A stretch of DNA of 64,000 nucleotides from Lithodes maja (lineage: Eukaryota; Arthropoda; Malacostraca; Decapoda; Lithodidae), in assembly GCA_037953745.1 (NCBI GenBank), contig JBAKBP010013066.1:1-64000 (forward strand), written 5' to 3'. Below the pieces are notes generated by a model. The model searched no databases. It saw only the letters and a list, made by a program, of their open reading frames with translations, and was not told the DNA's origin. Of the stretch, positions 34,261 to 45,240 are shown in pieces. Numbering within the stretch: position 1 is the stretch's first letter; each line of letters opens with the position of its first letter. The translations under genes were made by a program, and so were the position numbers.

Positions 34261-36446
34261 TAGCGGTGACAGGCCCCGGGGCCTCTCCAGACTCTAACAT
34301 AGGTGCCAATAATGAGTCACCAAGAAACACTGCCGGCTCAAAACTCTCCAATTGACCAACACTTCCCGTTTTCTTGTGACCTTTCCTCCGCGGTTTGATA
34401 GACTGAGGTGGTGGCTGCAAGGCTCCGGATGTCTGAGAATGCGTCACAACACACGCCATGGTTTGTACGCTACACTTCTCAACCCACTCCTGTTCCTCCC
34501 TACTAACGTCGGCCGCCTTCTCGGCAACGACCAAGGGTGAAACCTTAGAAGCAGGCACCGCAAAGTCGTTGCCGAGGAGGAGGTCGAGGCCCCCAACAGG
34601 CAAGTTCTCTACAATTCCTACATCCAGCTCCTTCGCCACACCACCCACCTCCAGCTCCATCCGCACCAGCGGGTAGGACTTCGTAGCATTGATCCCCTGA
34701 ACTACCACCACCCGAGCAGCGTTAATCGGTCTACCAGTAAAGTTCTTTAACAAGGTCTGAGAAGCCCCCGTATCACGCAATAGCTTAACTCCTCGCCTTT
34801 CGCCAGCCCACCTCACAAAACCATGCCCACTATGACCCCCAAAGACGTCGCGGACAGGGTTCGAGCCTTCCGGACTCTTGAACACAGGCTGTGTCCCAAC
34901 CTCTGACGAACTACCCTTGGCAAACTTAGAAGATATAGGCGACACCCCTATGCTGCGGGCCAATGACACAACCTTGTTTGGTGGCTTGTTCGGACAAGCA
35001 TTTGCAAAGTGACCCTCCTTGTGACATGCAAAGCACTCTTTACTCTTTGGTTTCCCTTGGGAGTGGGAGGTACCATTAGACTTCTTATACGGGACGGTAT
35101 TTGGTTTATGTTCAGTATTATTGTCAGTGCTACATGGTTTTGTGTATTTATGTGTATCAAAATTCTTGGGAGGGGGAGGGGTACGATCCTTTGCACCCGA
35201 CTCACTCCTAGCTGCTGCTTCGCACCCTCGAATTAATGACAGTCGGCGGTCAGCCATTTCTGCTGCCTCCTGGAGAGTTCTAGGATTTTTTTCCTTTATA
35301 TTTAATGTTAAGTCCCTGCCTGTGCACTTGAAGAACTGCTCCAAGAGAACCAGCTCACTCAACTCCTCAAAAGTAGCTGCCCTCTCAGAACGCAGCCAAT
35401 GTCGTAGTGCATCAGACAAGTCCCGGGCGTGTTCTAGGAAGGTACTATCCTTGCCCTTAGTAACACCCCGAAACTTCAAGCGGTAAGTTTCTGGTTGTAA
35501 CTCATAGGCCCGTAGCACAGCCTTCTTTAGCTCATCATAAACTACACAGGACTCTAAAGGTAGTGCATCATACGCTTTTAGCCCCTTTCCTAGGAGTCTT
35601 GATGAAACTAATGCTGCCCACTTTTCCTGAGGCCACTGGTGTTCCTGACACTTCTTCTCAAATCGCATAAAAAACTCAGTCACACATAATTCATCGAACA
35701 CAGGAACTAGTTTAAGCAGGTGCGACAATGATTGGTCCCGATGTCTGTTACCTCCCCCAATATTTCGCCCTGTTACCTCCACTCGAGATCTCTCCAGCTC
35801 CCTGTCAGCCCGATACCTAGTAGACTCTGCCTGCAGTTCAGCCTCTCGTATAGCTGTTCTCTCTGCAGCCTCAGCCTGCACACTAGCCTGTCTCTCGGCA
35901 GCCTCAACCTGAGCTCTAGCCTGTCTTTCGGTAGCCTCAACCTGAGCTCTAGCCTGTCTTTCGGCGGCCTCAACCTTGGCCATCTCAAGCCTAAACAACA
36001 AATCTGGAGTCAACCCTTGAGGAGGGGAAGGTGCATTTAATGGAGAGGGTCCCTGTGATTGAATTCCACGCTGCCATTGACCATCAACTTGGGGGTATGT
36101 ACTAAATTCAGGCACCCTGACGTTTGATATGGGGGTAGAGTGGAGGGGGGGGGGGCTGGGGACCGGGGCCCCCAGTCGCCTCTCCACCCAGGTCTCTCCC
36201 TTCTAAACCCAATATCAAAGTCCTCAGCTGATCTTTCCTCATGCCACTTAAACCCTGGTGACCCTGAAGACCTGCCACACACTTTAAGCCATACTTATTC
36301 AGCTTCAACACCCTGGCAGCGGTAAGGGGCACCTCTAAAAATCTTCTAGCACCCTCCTCGCTATCGACTAGCCACTCCACAGGTCTTTCTCCCTCCGAGC
36401 CCGTATCGTGACCTGACCCATCACTGTGTTTCGATGTATTAGACAT
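34208..36446 (-). pseudogene. gag: Gag-protease of E3, frameshifted near its start
   Basis: The N-terminus (36108-36446, MSNTSKHSDGSG) continues in another frame as 34208-36187; the shift lies near the G9 run at about 36146. A repeated Glu/Ala/Arg coiled coil (AERQARAQVEA, TERQARAQVEA) is near residues 70-130. The SCAN-like capsid region (PETYRLKFRGV, FLEHARDLSDAL), zinc knuckle CFACHKEGHFANAC and protease LRDTGASQTLL follow. The frame shifts again near 34230 before pol. Confidence 0.9.
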
Positions 36447-36651
36447 GTTTGTGTACTGCAGTAATTATCACGGTTATAGAATGTGCCTTATCTCCTATGC
36501 AAGTATGTATATACTAATGTTATTTAAAGTCTTTAATGTGTTATATTGGTTGCTCAAAAAAAAAAACTCTATGTCCACTGTATTCCTTTAATCATAATGA
36601 ATCTCAAAACAAATGACCACTATATTCCTCTGTTCAGTAAATCCTATGCAA

Positions 36652-36659
36652 GGTCGCCA
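36652..36659 (-). other. Primer-binding site of E3
   Basis: TGGCGACC (minus) two bases from the LTR, identical to E1 and E2. Confidence 0.7.
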
Positions 36660-36661
36660 TT

Positions 36662-38555
36662 TGTTACGTCTTGGGATATATAAACACTGGGCTCTCTCTA
36701 TTGGACTAGGTATGCGGCAACAAGCAACAACGGAAAACGCTAGATCCAACCCTTATCTATAAACCCAGGCAACAAACCACCCTAAACCGTCAAGAGTCGT
36801 GCCTGGATAACGAGGTATCCTATGACTCGGTTACAGGGTGCACGCACTATAGACTGCTGATAGTCAAGCAGGCTATATAAAAGATCACACAATTAAGTTG
36901 ACTTAAAGCTTCAAGGAAAAGATAGATTACGGAATTAAATTGCAGAAACAATTTAATAACAAACTAGAAGAAAGTACATTTAACGTTACGTTAATTAATA
37001 CAACTAATCACCCCTGCGTGAAAGAAGGTGAAAGCAAACAGTCCTCAAAACATCGTACAGGTAGACAAGATGCGGGTTTCTAAACTGCATGCGGCTACTG
37101 TAGGATCTGATGCTTAGCAAAGAAAATATGTTACGGATTTAGAGAACTCTTAACTCATAAGCAGGAATAAATATTAGTGATAGGCCATGCAGTGTATAAT
37201 GGCATAGGTATAATTTAATAATGGTAGCAACTCGCAACATAACCACATACAGGTGTGCTTCTCACTCTTAGTCAGGCAAGCCTGCTCGGACAGAGTCTCT
37301 AAGCCACACCCTGACTCACAATGCTCACAACAACGGTAAACTGTGGCACAATAACAAGCATACAGAAATAATAAACCCCTAGCTGTTAATCTGCCAGGTG
37401 GCAGAGGTCTAGCCGGAAGGATATAGGCTTCGGATACCCGGGCTGAGCCACCTGCTCTAGCCTAGGGATGTTCCCAAGTCTGTGCGCCAAATTACTCTAA
37501 TTGAAAGGGTGCTCTCTTGAGAGACTCAGATCGCAAGTATCTGACTCTCCCCTGGCGACCCTAAAACAAAAGCAAGACGTGCTAGCACAGTGCTGAGTGG
37601 ACTAGGCAAGGGCCCTCACACAACACAACACTAGACACACAGGGACACAGACAAGAAAATGCCCCCAGACTCCCACGGGTATCCTAGTAAAGTCGTGCGG
37701 GTCCACGGGACTCGCACCAGCAGACTTTACTTAAAGGATCGCAAAAAGCCTCCCCTCCGGTCTAGCCCCTGCTAACCTGACACAGGAACACACTAGCAAG
37801 CATGAAACCACCAAATATGAGACACCAAAAAAAGCTTCCTAGGTCTCATTAACAATTACATCTCTGCATAAGGCCCAAATCCTATCTAGTTATCTGAGAG
37901 CTCGTCGTTAATACAATAATAGATATAAGGTCTATCAAGGGGATGGGATAATTAAATAGATTGGTGAAGTAGTGGAAAGAAGGTATACAAAGTAAGAGAG
38001 AAAGTTTCTAAGTGGGGTTGAAAGGGATAGATATCAAGGGGGTCCGAAGGGTACGACAGTGAGGTGAGCTCCGAGTCCCGAATCTGTCTGGACCCCGCCC
38101 CAGGCATGCAGAATACATCCCATGCTCGGCAACACTCAACACAGTTGCCGGGTCAAAATCCTCTACCCCGTGCGTGAGTCGAAACTAAGCCTAACGTTGC
38201 AATTGAATGCATATGGCAACGCTTCAGGCTCGTCCCAAGCTGGCAAGCGAAGCAACGTCCCAAGCCGGTCTCTCTCTCCCGCTCGTCTCCTCCCGCCCTC
38301 ACTAGACTTGCATCTTATATATTATAATGAAACAATCAACTATCGAGAATAAAATATATTAAGATGCGTTGGTTAAGAATAAGGGCAGCTACAAGCTGTG
38401 AAACAACATAAGAATATCCCAGACATTAGTTACGTTGTCGTAGGATATATACTAAGGAAAAGCCTGTCGGCCGGCTGCTGCCGGCCGGTTTCTAAACGGC
38501 TGGGCAGCCGACGCGCGCGCATGCCCGCACGTGGCTACTATGCAGAAGCGTCACA
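36662..38555 (-). repeat. 5' LTR of E3
   Basis: 1894 bp. TATA-like TATATAAGA on the minus strand at 38313-38321. Differs from the 3' LTR at many scattered sites. Confidence 0.93.
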
Positions 38556-38848
38556 CCAGATAATACAAAGAAATTAATATCAACAAAACTGGTATAGAAA
38601 AGAAAAATATATATACAGGATGGGCCACAAGTCTCCATGAAGTCCATAGGAGAGATTAATGTGTGTTTTCTAACAATGTTATTATTTTTTCTAAATTTGA
38701 AAGCCTGAGAGAATACTACACAATATTTTATTTGCCAACTATGCAACTATTGACCTGTATTATTTTGCGCATACGTAATTTACAGTGTCCATTAGGTTAA
38801 ACTAAAAGGGGTTTAGTTTGCAAGAGTTATATTTAGGGGGGTAGTGCT

Positions 38849-39686
38849 TGTTTTGGAGTCTATACCTTTATCTAGTAATTTGTTTTGGAGTCTATACCTT
38901 TATCTAGTAATTTGTTTTGGAGTCTATACCTTTATCTAGTAATTTGTTTTGGAGTCTATACCTTTATCTAGTAATTTGTTTTGGAGTCTATACCTTTATC
39001 TAGTAATTTGTTTTGGAGTCTATACCTTTATCTAGTAATTTGTTTTGGAGTCTATACCTTTATCTAGTAATTTGTTTTGGAGTCTATACCTTTATCTAGT
39101 AATTTGTTTTGGAGTCTATACCTTTATCTAGTAATTTGTTTTGGAGTCTATACCTTTATCTAGTAATTTGTTTTGGAGTCTATACCTTTATCTAGTAATT
39201 TGTTTTGGAGTCTATACCTTTATCTAGTAATTTGTTTTGGAGTCTATACCTTTATCTAGTAATTTGTTTTGGAGTCTATACCTTTATCTAGTAATTTGTT
39301 TTGGAGTCTATACCTTTATCTAGTACTTTGTTTTGGAGTCTATACCTTTATCTAGTAATTTGTTTTGGAGTCTATACCTTTATCTAGTAATTTGTTTTGG
39401 AGTCTATACCTTTATCTAGTAATTTGTTTTGGAGTCTATACCTTTATCTAGTAATTTGTTTTGGAGTCTATACCTTTATCTAGTAATTTGTTTTGGAGTC
39501 TATACCTTTATCTAGTAATTTGTTTTGGAGTCTATACCTTTATCTAGTAATTTGTTTTGGAGTCTATACCTTTATCTAGTAATTTGTTTTGGAGTCTATA
39601 CCTTTATCTAGTAATTTGTTTTGGAGTCTATACCTTTATCTAGTAATTTGTTTTGGAGTCTATACCTTTATCTAGTAATTTGTTTT
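38849..39686. repeat. 32-bp tandem array, about 26 copies
   Basis: The unit is TTTTGGAGTCTATACC plus TTTATCTAGTAATTTG. I saw a single variant (TAGTACTTTG near 39323). There are no spacers and no neighbouring genes, so it is a minisatellite. Such uniformity means recent expansion or strong homogenisation, or an assembly that fixed one consensus. Confidence 0.97.
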
Positions 39687-39695
39687 ATTAGTTTT

Positions 39696-39930
39696 CTTGC
39701 TAGACCTCCATCAAGCTTAAAATGAAAACATCTAGACCCTTTTTCAAGATAAATTTGTAAACTTTTCGGTAGAAAAATGTCCCGGCCCAAAGCCAATCCC
39801 TTCTAAAATTACAGGGTCGCTATCGTTCGCCAGGAAAATATCGTCATCTAAATGGCACGAAAGATCATAATATTGACAATGAAATGGGGCGAAAAGTCTC
39901 AAAATCGCCAAAATAACGGAAAGAACGCCT
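39696..39930 (+). repeat. Dispersed repeat (GAGCGATAGCGAG family), copy
   Basis: Blocks CTAGACCTCCATCAAGCTTA, TCGGTAGAAAAATGTCCCGG, TCGCTATCGTTCGCCAGGAA and AAATGGGGCGAAAAGTCTC, in inverse order and strand to 27230-27490. Confidence 0.7.
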
Positions 39931-40013
39931 TAAAATCTCAAAACTATTGTGCTAAACATGAGGGGGAAGGGGGGTACATAATAAAACGAATACCTGCCCC
40001 TTAAAAGAGTTAA

Positions 40014-40135
40014 CCCTTCTATGATTCGATGACACATATATTTTCCGTTTTCTAGTTATTATTAGACGATTCATATTTATATTAGGAAGGGTATGTGGAA
40101 GTCAGAGGATGGATTGAGGTCTGGCATTAACCCCT
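40014..40135. repeat. TTAA-ended repeat remnant
   Basis: Starts GTTAACCCTTCTATGATTCG. Related in reverse to 27640-27770. It abuts the next MITE. Confidence 0.45.
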
Positions 40136-40140
40136 TTTGT

Positions 40141-40337
40141 ACCGGCGTCATCTTTTTCACTTTATTCTGGCTGTTATTAGACGATTCTCTTCAGTTTAAA
40201 TAGAACCTCCAGCAATTAACAGGCTTCGAACTATCTCACCTGCCCCTTTTTACTACCACAGATCTTAATTTGACTGCACAAAATCGTCTAAATACAGCTA
40301 GAATATATTTAAAAGGACTTCGCTGGTACCGTAGGGG
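40141..40337. mobile_element. piggyBac-like MITE, copy 3
   Basis: 197 bp. Left flank TTAA (40137-40140), right flank TTCA, probably a mutated TTAA. Ends CCCCTTTTGTACCGGCGTCA and the complement of CGCTGGTACCGTAGGGG. Confidence 0.7.
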
Positions 40338-40424
40338 TTCAATATGAAAGGCTTATGATTTTATGGGTGATTGGTTCACTTTTTGGTAGATTTTTTTTCA
40401 CTAATAAATTTGTTCTTGTTCTAG

Positions 40425-40690
40425 TTTCCTCCCCAGACCTCCATCAAACTTAAAGAAAACACACACCCTAGACCCCCTTTCAAGAAATATGTGTACATTT
40501 TTCGGTAGAAAAAGTCCCGGCCGAAGGCTGATTTCTCCCAAAACAACAGGCTCGCTATCGCTCGCCAGGAAAAAAAATAAACACCTAAATGGCAGGAAAG
40601 GTTTTAATATTGACATGGGAATGGGGTGAAAGGCCAGAAAATTGCCAAACTAACGGGCCGAACGTCTTAAAATCTGAAAACTAATGGGGC
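40425..40690 (+). repeat. Dispersed repeat (GAGCGATAGCGAG family), copy
   Basis: Same block order as 39696-39930, with CTCGCTATCGCTCGCCAGGA intact. Extends into ACTAATGGGGCTAAA, which is also seen at 13450. Confidence 0.7.
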
Positions 40691-41461
40691 TAAAAACATG
40701 ATGGAAAAGGGGGACCATAAAAGAGACTCCTCTCGCCTTAAATATGAAAGGCTTATGATTTTAATGAGGGTGTCTGAAGGAAATGAATAATGAATATCCG
40801 CAGAGAAAAAAATAACATAAAATAAAATAAATTAATAATAATAATAATAATTAAAGTTGCAAGCAACATTGTGCGGGGTTCGAGCGGGGTTGCACGCAGG
40901 GTATTGTGTTGGATACAAGGGCTGTGCCACATATATCAAAATATCATGTATCTTATCGGGCATGGAGAAAGTACAGAAGGAATATAGTGTAACCATTTTG
41001 GCTATGGCCACTTAGACCATTAACCCGGGAACTGCGGAGAGACTCTTAAGAGTTCCCCCGGCGGACTGCGGGAAGACTCCTAAGAGTAAGGGGAAAAAAA
41101 AATCCATTTAACCCTTATTTAGCGGGTAGTAAGGTATTTTACACTGTACCGCTCAGCGGGCATAATCCCGAAATATTCGCTCACTTTCACTCGCCCTAGC
41201 GCCGTTACTATGGCTCTAATGCGAACAAAACGATCATTTTTGGAAAGAACAACTCTTCGTCTCCCCATATAAGTCTATTATGGATGTTATGAGTGAGTGT
41301 GGAGGGTGGGAAGAGGTGAGGAAGAGGAGGTACTTTTTGGTCTATTTCCCGGGCGCATTCGGATGCGTTCGCTTTGGCCTGACTTCGGCCTCTCGGGCGT
41401 CTACAATTCCTTCGGTAATCGGTCTTATTTTTCTCTTATTTCTCCTTATTTCTGTATTCTC
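40691..41461. other. No gene recognised
   Basis: Includes (AAT)n near 40830-40855, a small hairpin GACTCTTAAGAGT at 41040, and TTAACCCTTATTTAGCGGG at 41108, which could be a piggyBac-type end. ORFs at 41280-41695 run into CT-rich repeats and look spurious. Confidence 0.4.
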
Positions 41462-42110
41462 TGTATTCTCTCTCTCTCTCTCACTCCTGTCTGTCTGTCT
41501 CTCTCTCTCTCTCTCTGGCTCGCTCGCTTTCCCTCTCTCGTGCGCTGTCTCTCTCTCTCTTCCTCATCCGTATATGTAATTCTCATTATTATTTTCTCTA
41601 ATCTCTCTCACTCCTGTCTGTCTGTCTCTCTCTCTGGCTCGCTCGCTTTCCCTCTCTCGCGCTCCCTTTCTCTTCCTCATCCGTATATTATGTAATTCTC
41701 AATATTATTTTCTCTAACTAATCCCTCTATTTCATTTATTTGCTTGTAATATTTCTGTATTATTATATCTTTTTCACTCTTTCTTCAGTTCAGTTTTTGT
41801 ATTCTCTCTCATTCTCTTCCTCAACCGTATATGTAATTCTCATTATTATTTTCTCTAACTAATCCCTCTATTTCATTTATTTGCTTGTAATATTTCTGTA
41901 TTATTATATCTTTTCACTCTCTTTCTTCAGTTCAGTTTCTGTATTCTCTCTCTTTCTCTTCCTCATCCGTTAATGTAATTCTCATTATTATTTTCTCTAA
42001 TCCCTCTTTCTTTATTTGCTTGTAATATTTCTGTAATATTATATCTTTTCACTCTTTTGTTCAGTTCAGTTTCTGCATTCTCTCTCTCTCTCTCTGTTTT
42101 GCTTGCTTTG
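41462..42110. repeat. CT-rich repeat block
   Basis: Alternates (TC)n runs with a recurring block CCTCATCCGTATATGTAATT, CTCATTATTATTTTCTCTAA and, in the later copies, TTCATTTATTTGCTTGTAAT. Copies start near 41562, 41675, 41820 and 41960. Confidence 0.8.
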
Positions 42111-42792
42111 CAGGAATTTTGTTTTTGTTTTATATATAATATATAATAATTTACTTATCATTACTTACTATATCGTATAAACAATAGTAGGTAGCCAACT
42201 TACCATAATACCGATACAGCAAACCGATACGCATGCGGTTTTGTTTATCACCTGTTTACTAAAGTGCCACCATTATCGATTTTCTTCGAGCCGAATCGAG
42301 CGGGAGGGTTACCAATTGAAGTTAAATCCGCTAGCATATATTGTTAGATGTAAGACATGATAAATACCACTAGAAATATGAATTGGCAAAATCCATATAA
42401 TATCACTTCGAAATTGTTCTGAAATTTCAAAACAAAGCCGCTAGTGTAAGTCATTGCTGCTAGATCGAAGTAAATGTCTCTAGATCTAGCGGAAGTCGCT
42501 ATACGTATTGGCAGTACTGCACACTTCATTCATTCATTCATTCATTTTCTATTGAGCTCGTCCTGGAATCTTTACGACTCTGAATCTTACGATTCTATAC
42601 AGGACTGTCCATTGGTATCGGCACTAGCCCAGAGAAGAGTGTTGAGAGGGGAGAAGGGGTGTTGGAGAGAGGAAGCTGTTGGAGTGGGTTTGTTATGTGT
42701 GTTTAGTCTGTATACGTCGTCAGGATGTCCCCCTGACTGGGTGCGAGCATGTGAAACATGCTAGGACGTACTACCACACCCACTAAATGTCC
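42111..42792. other. No gene recognised; (ATTC)n at 42527-42546
   Basis: A short CATT/ATTC microsatellite. The ORF at 42474-42764 has no motif I recognise. Confidence 0.35.
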
Positions 42793-42864
42793 GCCGTGGC
42801 AGGGATTCGATCCCGGGTCTTGCAGATTCACACGTGAGCGTGCTCATCACTGGACCACCACGGC
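42793..42864 (-). repeat. tRNA-derived SINE-like sequence
   Basis: A 72-base tRNA-sized unit with a perfect 7-bp acceptor stem (GCCGTGG/CCACGGC), A-box-like TGGTCCAGTGATG and B-box-like GGATCGAATCC on the minus strand. The anticodon arm does not fold, so it is not a functional tRNA. Sequence beyond the 3' end (to about 42735) may be its SINE body. Confidence 0.5.
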
Positions 42865-43200
42865 TCCTGCCGATGGCACACTGCCGACGGCGATACGTTG
42901 CTGACATTGTTGTTGATGTTCCAGTGGAGGGATGAACAAAATATTTTCCTTGTCCAATAATAGCTATTTCATAGTCCCACAGGACTTATTTTGATATATT
43001 TATGACCCCTGGTATGAAGGTATGTTGCCAATATAATAATAGAGACAAATAAATAGTTAAAAGGACTAATAACCTAATAATAATGACAAATAAATAATTT
43101 ACTCTTTGTAACCGAATACTCCCTGTGACCGAACTGGCCATGGCCCATATAGTTCGATTATGGGAGTGATCACTTGTAATGCCAAGCACAAATATTCAAT

Positions 43201-43640
43201 CTGTCGTTGTTTGTATTACCGTAAGAAATTTACTGAACGCCTGAAAATAATACGCTATAAAATGCTTGCAATCAAACTTTCAAGCAATTACAAGGTCACA
43301 TGCAATTATAAAAAGGTATATTGTAGACCACAATCTTCGCCAAGCTTCGTTGTTGCTTGTATTATCGTGAGAAATGTACCGTACACCCTGGTTTGGTTAT
43401 CGTGAGAAATTTACCGAACGCCTGCAAATAATACGCTATAAAATGCTTGCAATCAAACTTTCAAGCAATTACAAGGTCACATGCAATTATAAAAGGCTAT
43501 ATTGTAGACCACAATCTTCGCCAAGCTTCGTTGTTGCTTGAATTATCGTGAGAAATTTACCGAACGCCTGCAAATAATATGCTATAAAATGCTTGCAATC
43601 AAACTCTCAAGCAATATCAAGGTCAAATGCAATTATAAAT
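43201..43640. repeat. Tandem repeat with unit of about 130-190 bp
   Basis: Three copies of GAAATTTACTGAACGCC..., TGCTTGCAATCAAACTTTCA, AGCAATTACAAGGTCACATG (starting near 43220, 43408, 43546). A fourth scrap is at 44057-44098. Confidence 0.85.
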
Positions 43641-44091
43641 GTATAGGGAGACCCAGAGAGGAAGAGACAGAGGGAGAGAGAGAGAGAGTGTCGTGATAAT
43701 ATATATCAATTTTACATAGACTATGACCGCTCGCCACGGCCGACGTGGACCTACTAAGCTTTACTCCACTTATATTCACCCTCCCTCCCTCGCCACACAG
43801 GGAATTATATAAGGAAATTACCGTATTTTAGGGTTTTTGCACTCGTGTTGCACGATCGTTGCAAGACAACCAGTGGTCGTAGAAGGATGGTTCGGGTGTC
43901 ATTGGAAAGCTCAATTTATGCCCTTCAGGGATACATACTTGTATTACGCTCTGGGGCTTGTCTATGCATGAAAAGAGCACGGAAACAACCCCATTTAGGG
44001 TAAAAAAAAAAAACGCTGGGCGGCACAGTGAAATATACTCCACCACCCGCTCGTAAGGTGATAAAATGCTTGCAATCAAACTTTCAAGCAA
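43641..44091. other. No gene recognised; (GA)n at 43675-43688
   Basis: The minus-strand ORF 43828-44091 has no motif I recognise. It sits between tandem repeat scraps. Confidence 0.3.
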
Positions 44092-44439
44092 TTATAAAAT
44101 GTAAATTGTACTTACCAACACCCACACCAGTATGTTCTTCGTCAGGAACGTCTCCATTTTGCTCAACGGTCTGTGCAACATCAACCACAACATTTGCGAC
44201 ACACGCAAATTATGCTTGGGGTGAAAGCCTATGATCGGCATATTTTCGTCTTCCGAGTCATCCACACTATCAAAACTCTCACCCAGACCTTCCATGGTTT
44301 CATTCAACAGCCTATTAGAAAGTTCTGAAGAGTTCAGCATGATATCTAGTTCCTGGGCGGTGAGCCGGGCGTGATGAGTAGGGTGGCACGACGCACTAGG
44401 GGCCACCGAATCGGACACGGGCAAATCTTGACCTTCCAT
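44092..44439 (-). CDS. Possible first exon of a piggyBac-type transposase
   Basis: The 115-residue frame begins MEGQDLPVSD and contains RLTAQELDIMLNSSE, then acidic SVDDSEDENMP, like the acidic N-termini of piggyBac transposases. Near its end GTGTTG is followed by GTAAGT, a consensus splice donor, so the last ten codons may be intronic. About 200 bases upstream, on the same strand, TTAA is followed by CCCTTAAAGATCGGGG (44622-44641), a piggyBac-like terminus. No catalytic domain is found downstream, so the copy would be internally deleted. A host exon remains possible. Confidence 0.35.
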   Translation of the reverse strand: MEGQDLPVSDSVAPSASCHPTHHARLTAQELDIMLNSSELSNRLLNETMEGLGESFDSVDDSEDENMPIIGFHPKHNLRVSQMLWLMLHRPLSKMETFLTKNILVWVLVSTIYIL

Positions 44440-44641
44440 TACGGCTGTTTGAGGCTTACTGAGTTATGGTCACGCAGTGGGGATGTGTGGGTGGGACCTT
44501 GTAGTACACCGCCTGACCACCAAGTTTCGCTTTCCACCTAAATTAGGGCGGGAATACGCCCACGAACTTAAGTCCGACCCCGCTATTTAGTCCAATTTTC
44601 TCGTTTCGGACTTAAGTCCGACCCCGATCTTTAAGGGTTAA

Positions 44642-45223
44642 AACACCCAAAAAAAAAAAAAAAAAAAAATTATTTATTTATTTATTTTTTTTTTGGCCCC
44701 TGGGCCATGCCAAATATCACTCCTCCACCTCCCCTCCTTCCCCACTTTCCTCCCCTCCTTCAGTTATCACCTATTTTCCCTGTTATTCCCTTATTCTGTG
44801 GCCTATTTTCGTGCTAACATTAGCGAGTTGGTAGCAGGGCGTTGTCATCACTGTTACCAAGCGTGGAAAAGAGCGAGAGAGAGACTATTGCGTAACAGTG
44901 TTTCTCCAGACAAGGGGAGGGGAGGAGGGCAGGGAGGTTGCCTCAGCCATACATTATGTAACTCCTGGCCTGTATCGCCGATTTTGACCATCCAAACACT
45001 GTTTCCACTTGTTTTATTGTTGTAACAGGTTAATACCTTTATAATCAACCTATAATAGGCGCATATGGATAAGTATTAATGCTATTTATGGAAAAAAAAC
45101 GATGTTAGTGATGGGAACAGCTCAAATACGTCAGCATAGGAGTGTGGTGTCTCATACCCCCCATGCGCACATCTTAGGGTAAGGAGTGTGACCATTTTGG
45201 TTAAAGCTATTAATCCTGTACGA
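44642..45223. other. Low-complexity and unassigned DNA
   Basis: An A-rich then T-rich stretch at 44649-44694. The remainder shows no element or gene; overlapping ORFs are shadows. Confidence 0.4.
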
Positions 45224-45240
45224 GTTGTTGTTGTTGTTCC

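Larger units (their letters stand above)
28691..38555 (-). mobile_element. E3: older Gmr1-like LTR retrotransposon
   Basis: Two LTRs start TGTTACGTC and end GCGTCACA. Target duplication CCAG at 28687-28690 and 38556-38559. Same primer-binding octamer and polypurine tract as E1/E2, but the LTR sequence is different and the proteins are clearly diverged. Several frameshifts and stops and visible LTR differences make it older than E2. Pol order again places integrase before RT. Confidence 0.95.

Noticed and set aside
28691..38555. Integrase-RT order as an assembly artefact
   Set aside because: E2 and E3 are separate, diverged insertions with their own duplications and show the same order.
38849..39686. 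CRISPR-like array
   Set aside because: The 32-bp units are contiguous with no spacers and there are no cas genes; it is a minisatellite in animal DNA.
41280..41695. Membrane-protein gene from the hydrophobic ORFs
   Set aside because: The hydrophobic Leu/Ser stretches are translations of (TC)n runs.
42793..42864. Functional tRNA gene
   Set aside because: The acceptor stem is perfect but the anticodon arm does not form and the D arm is weak.
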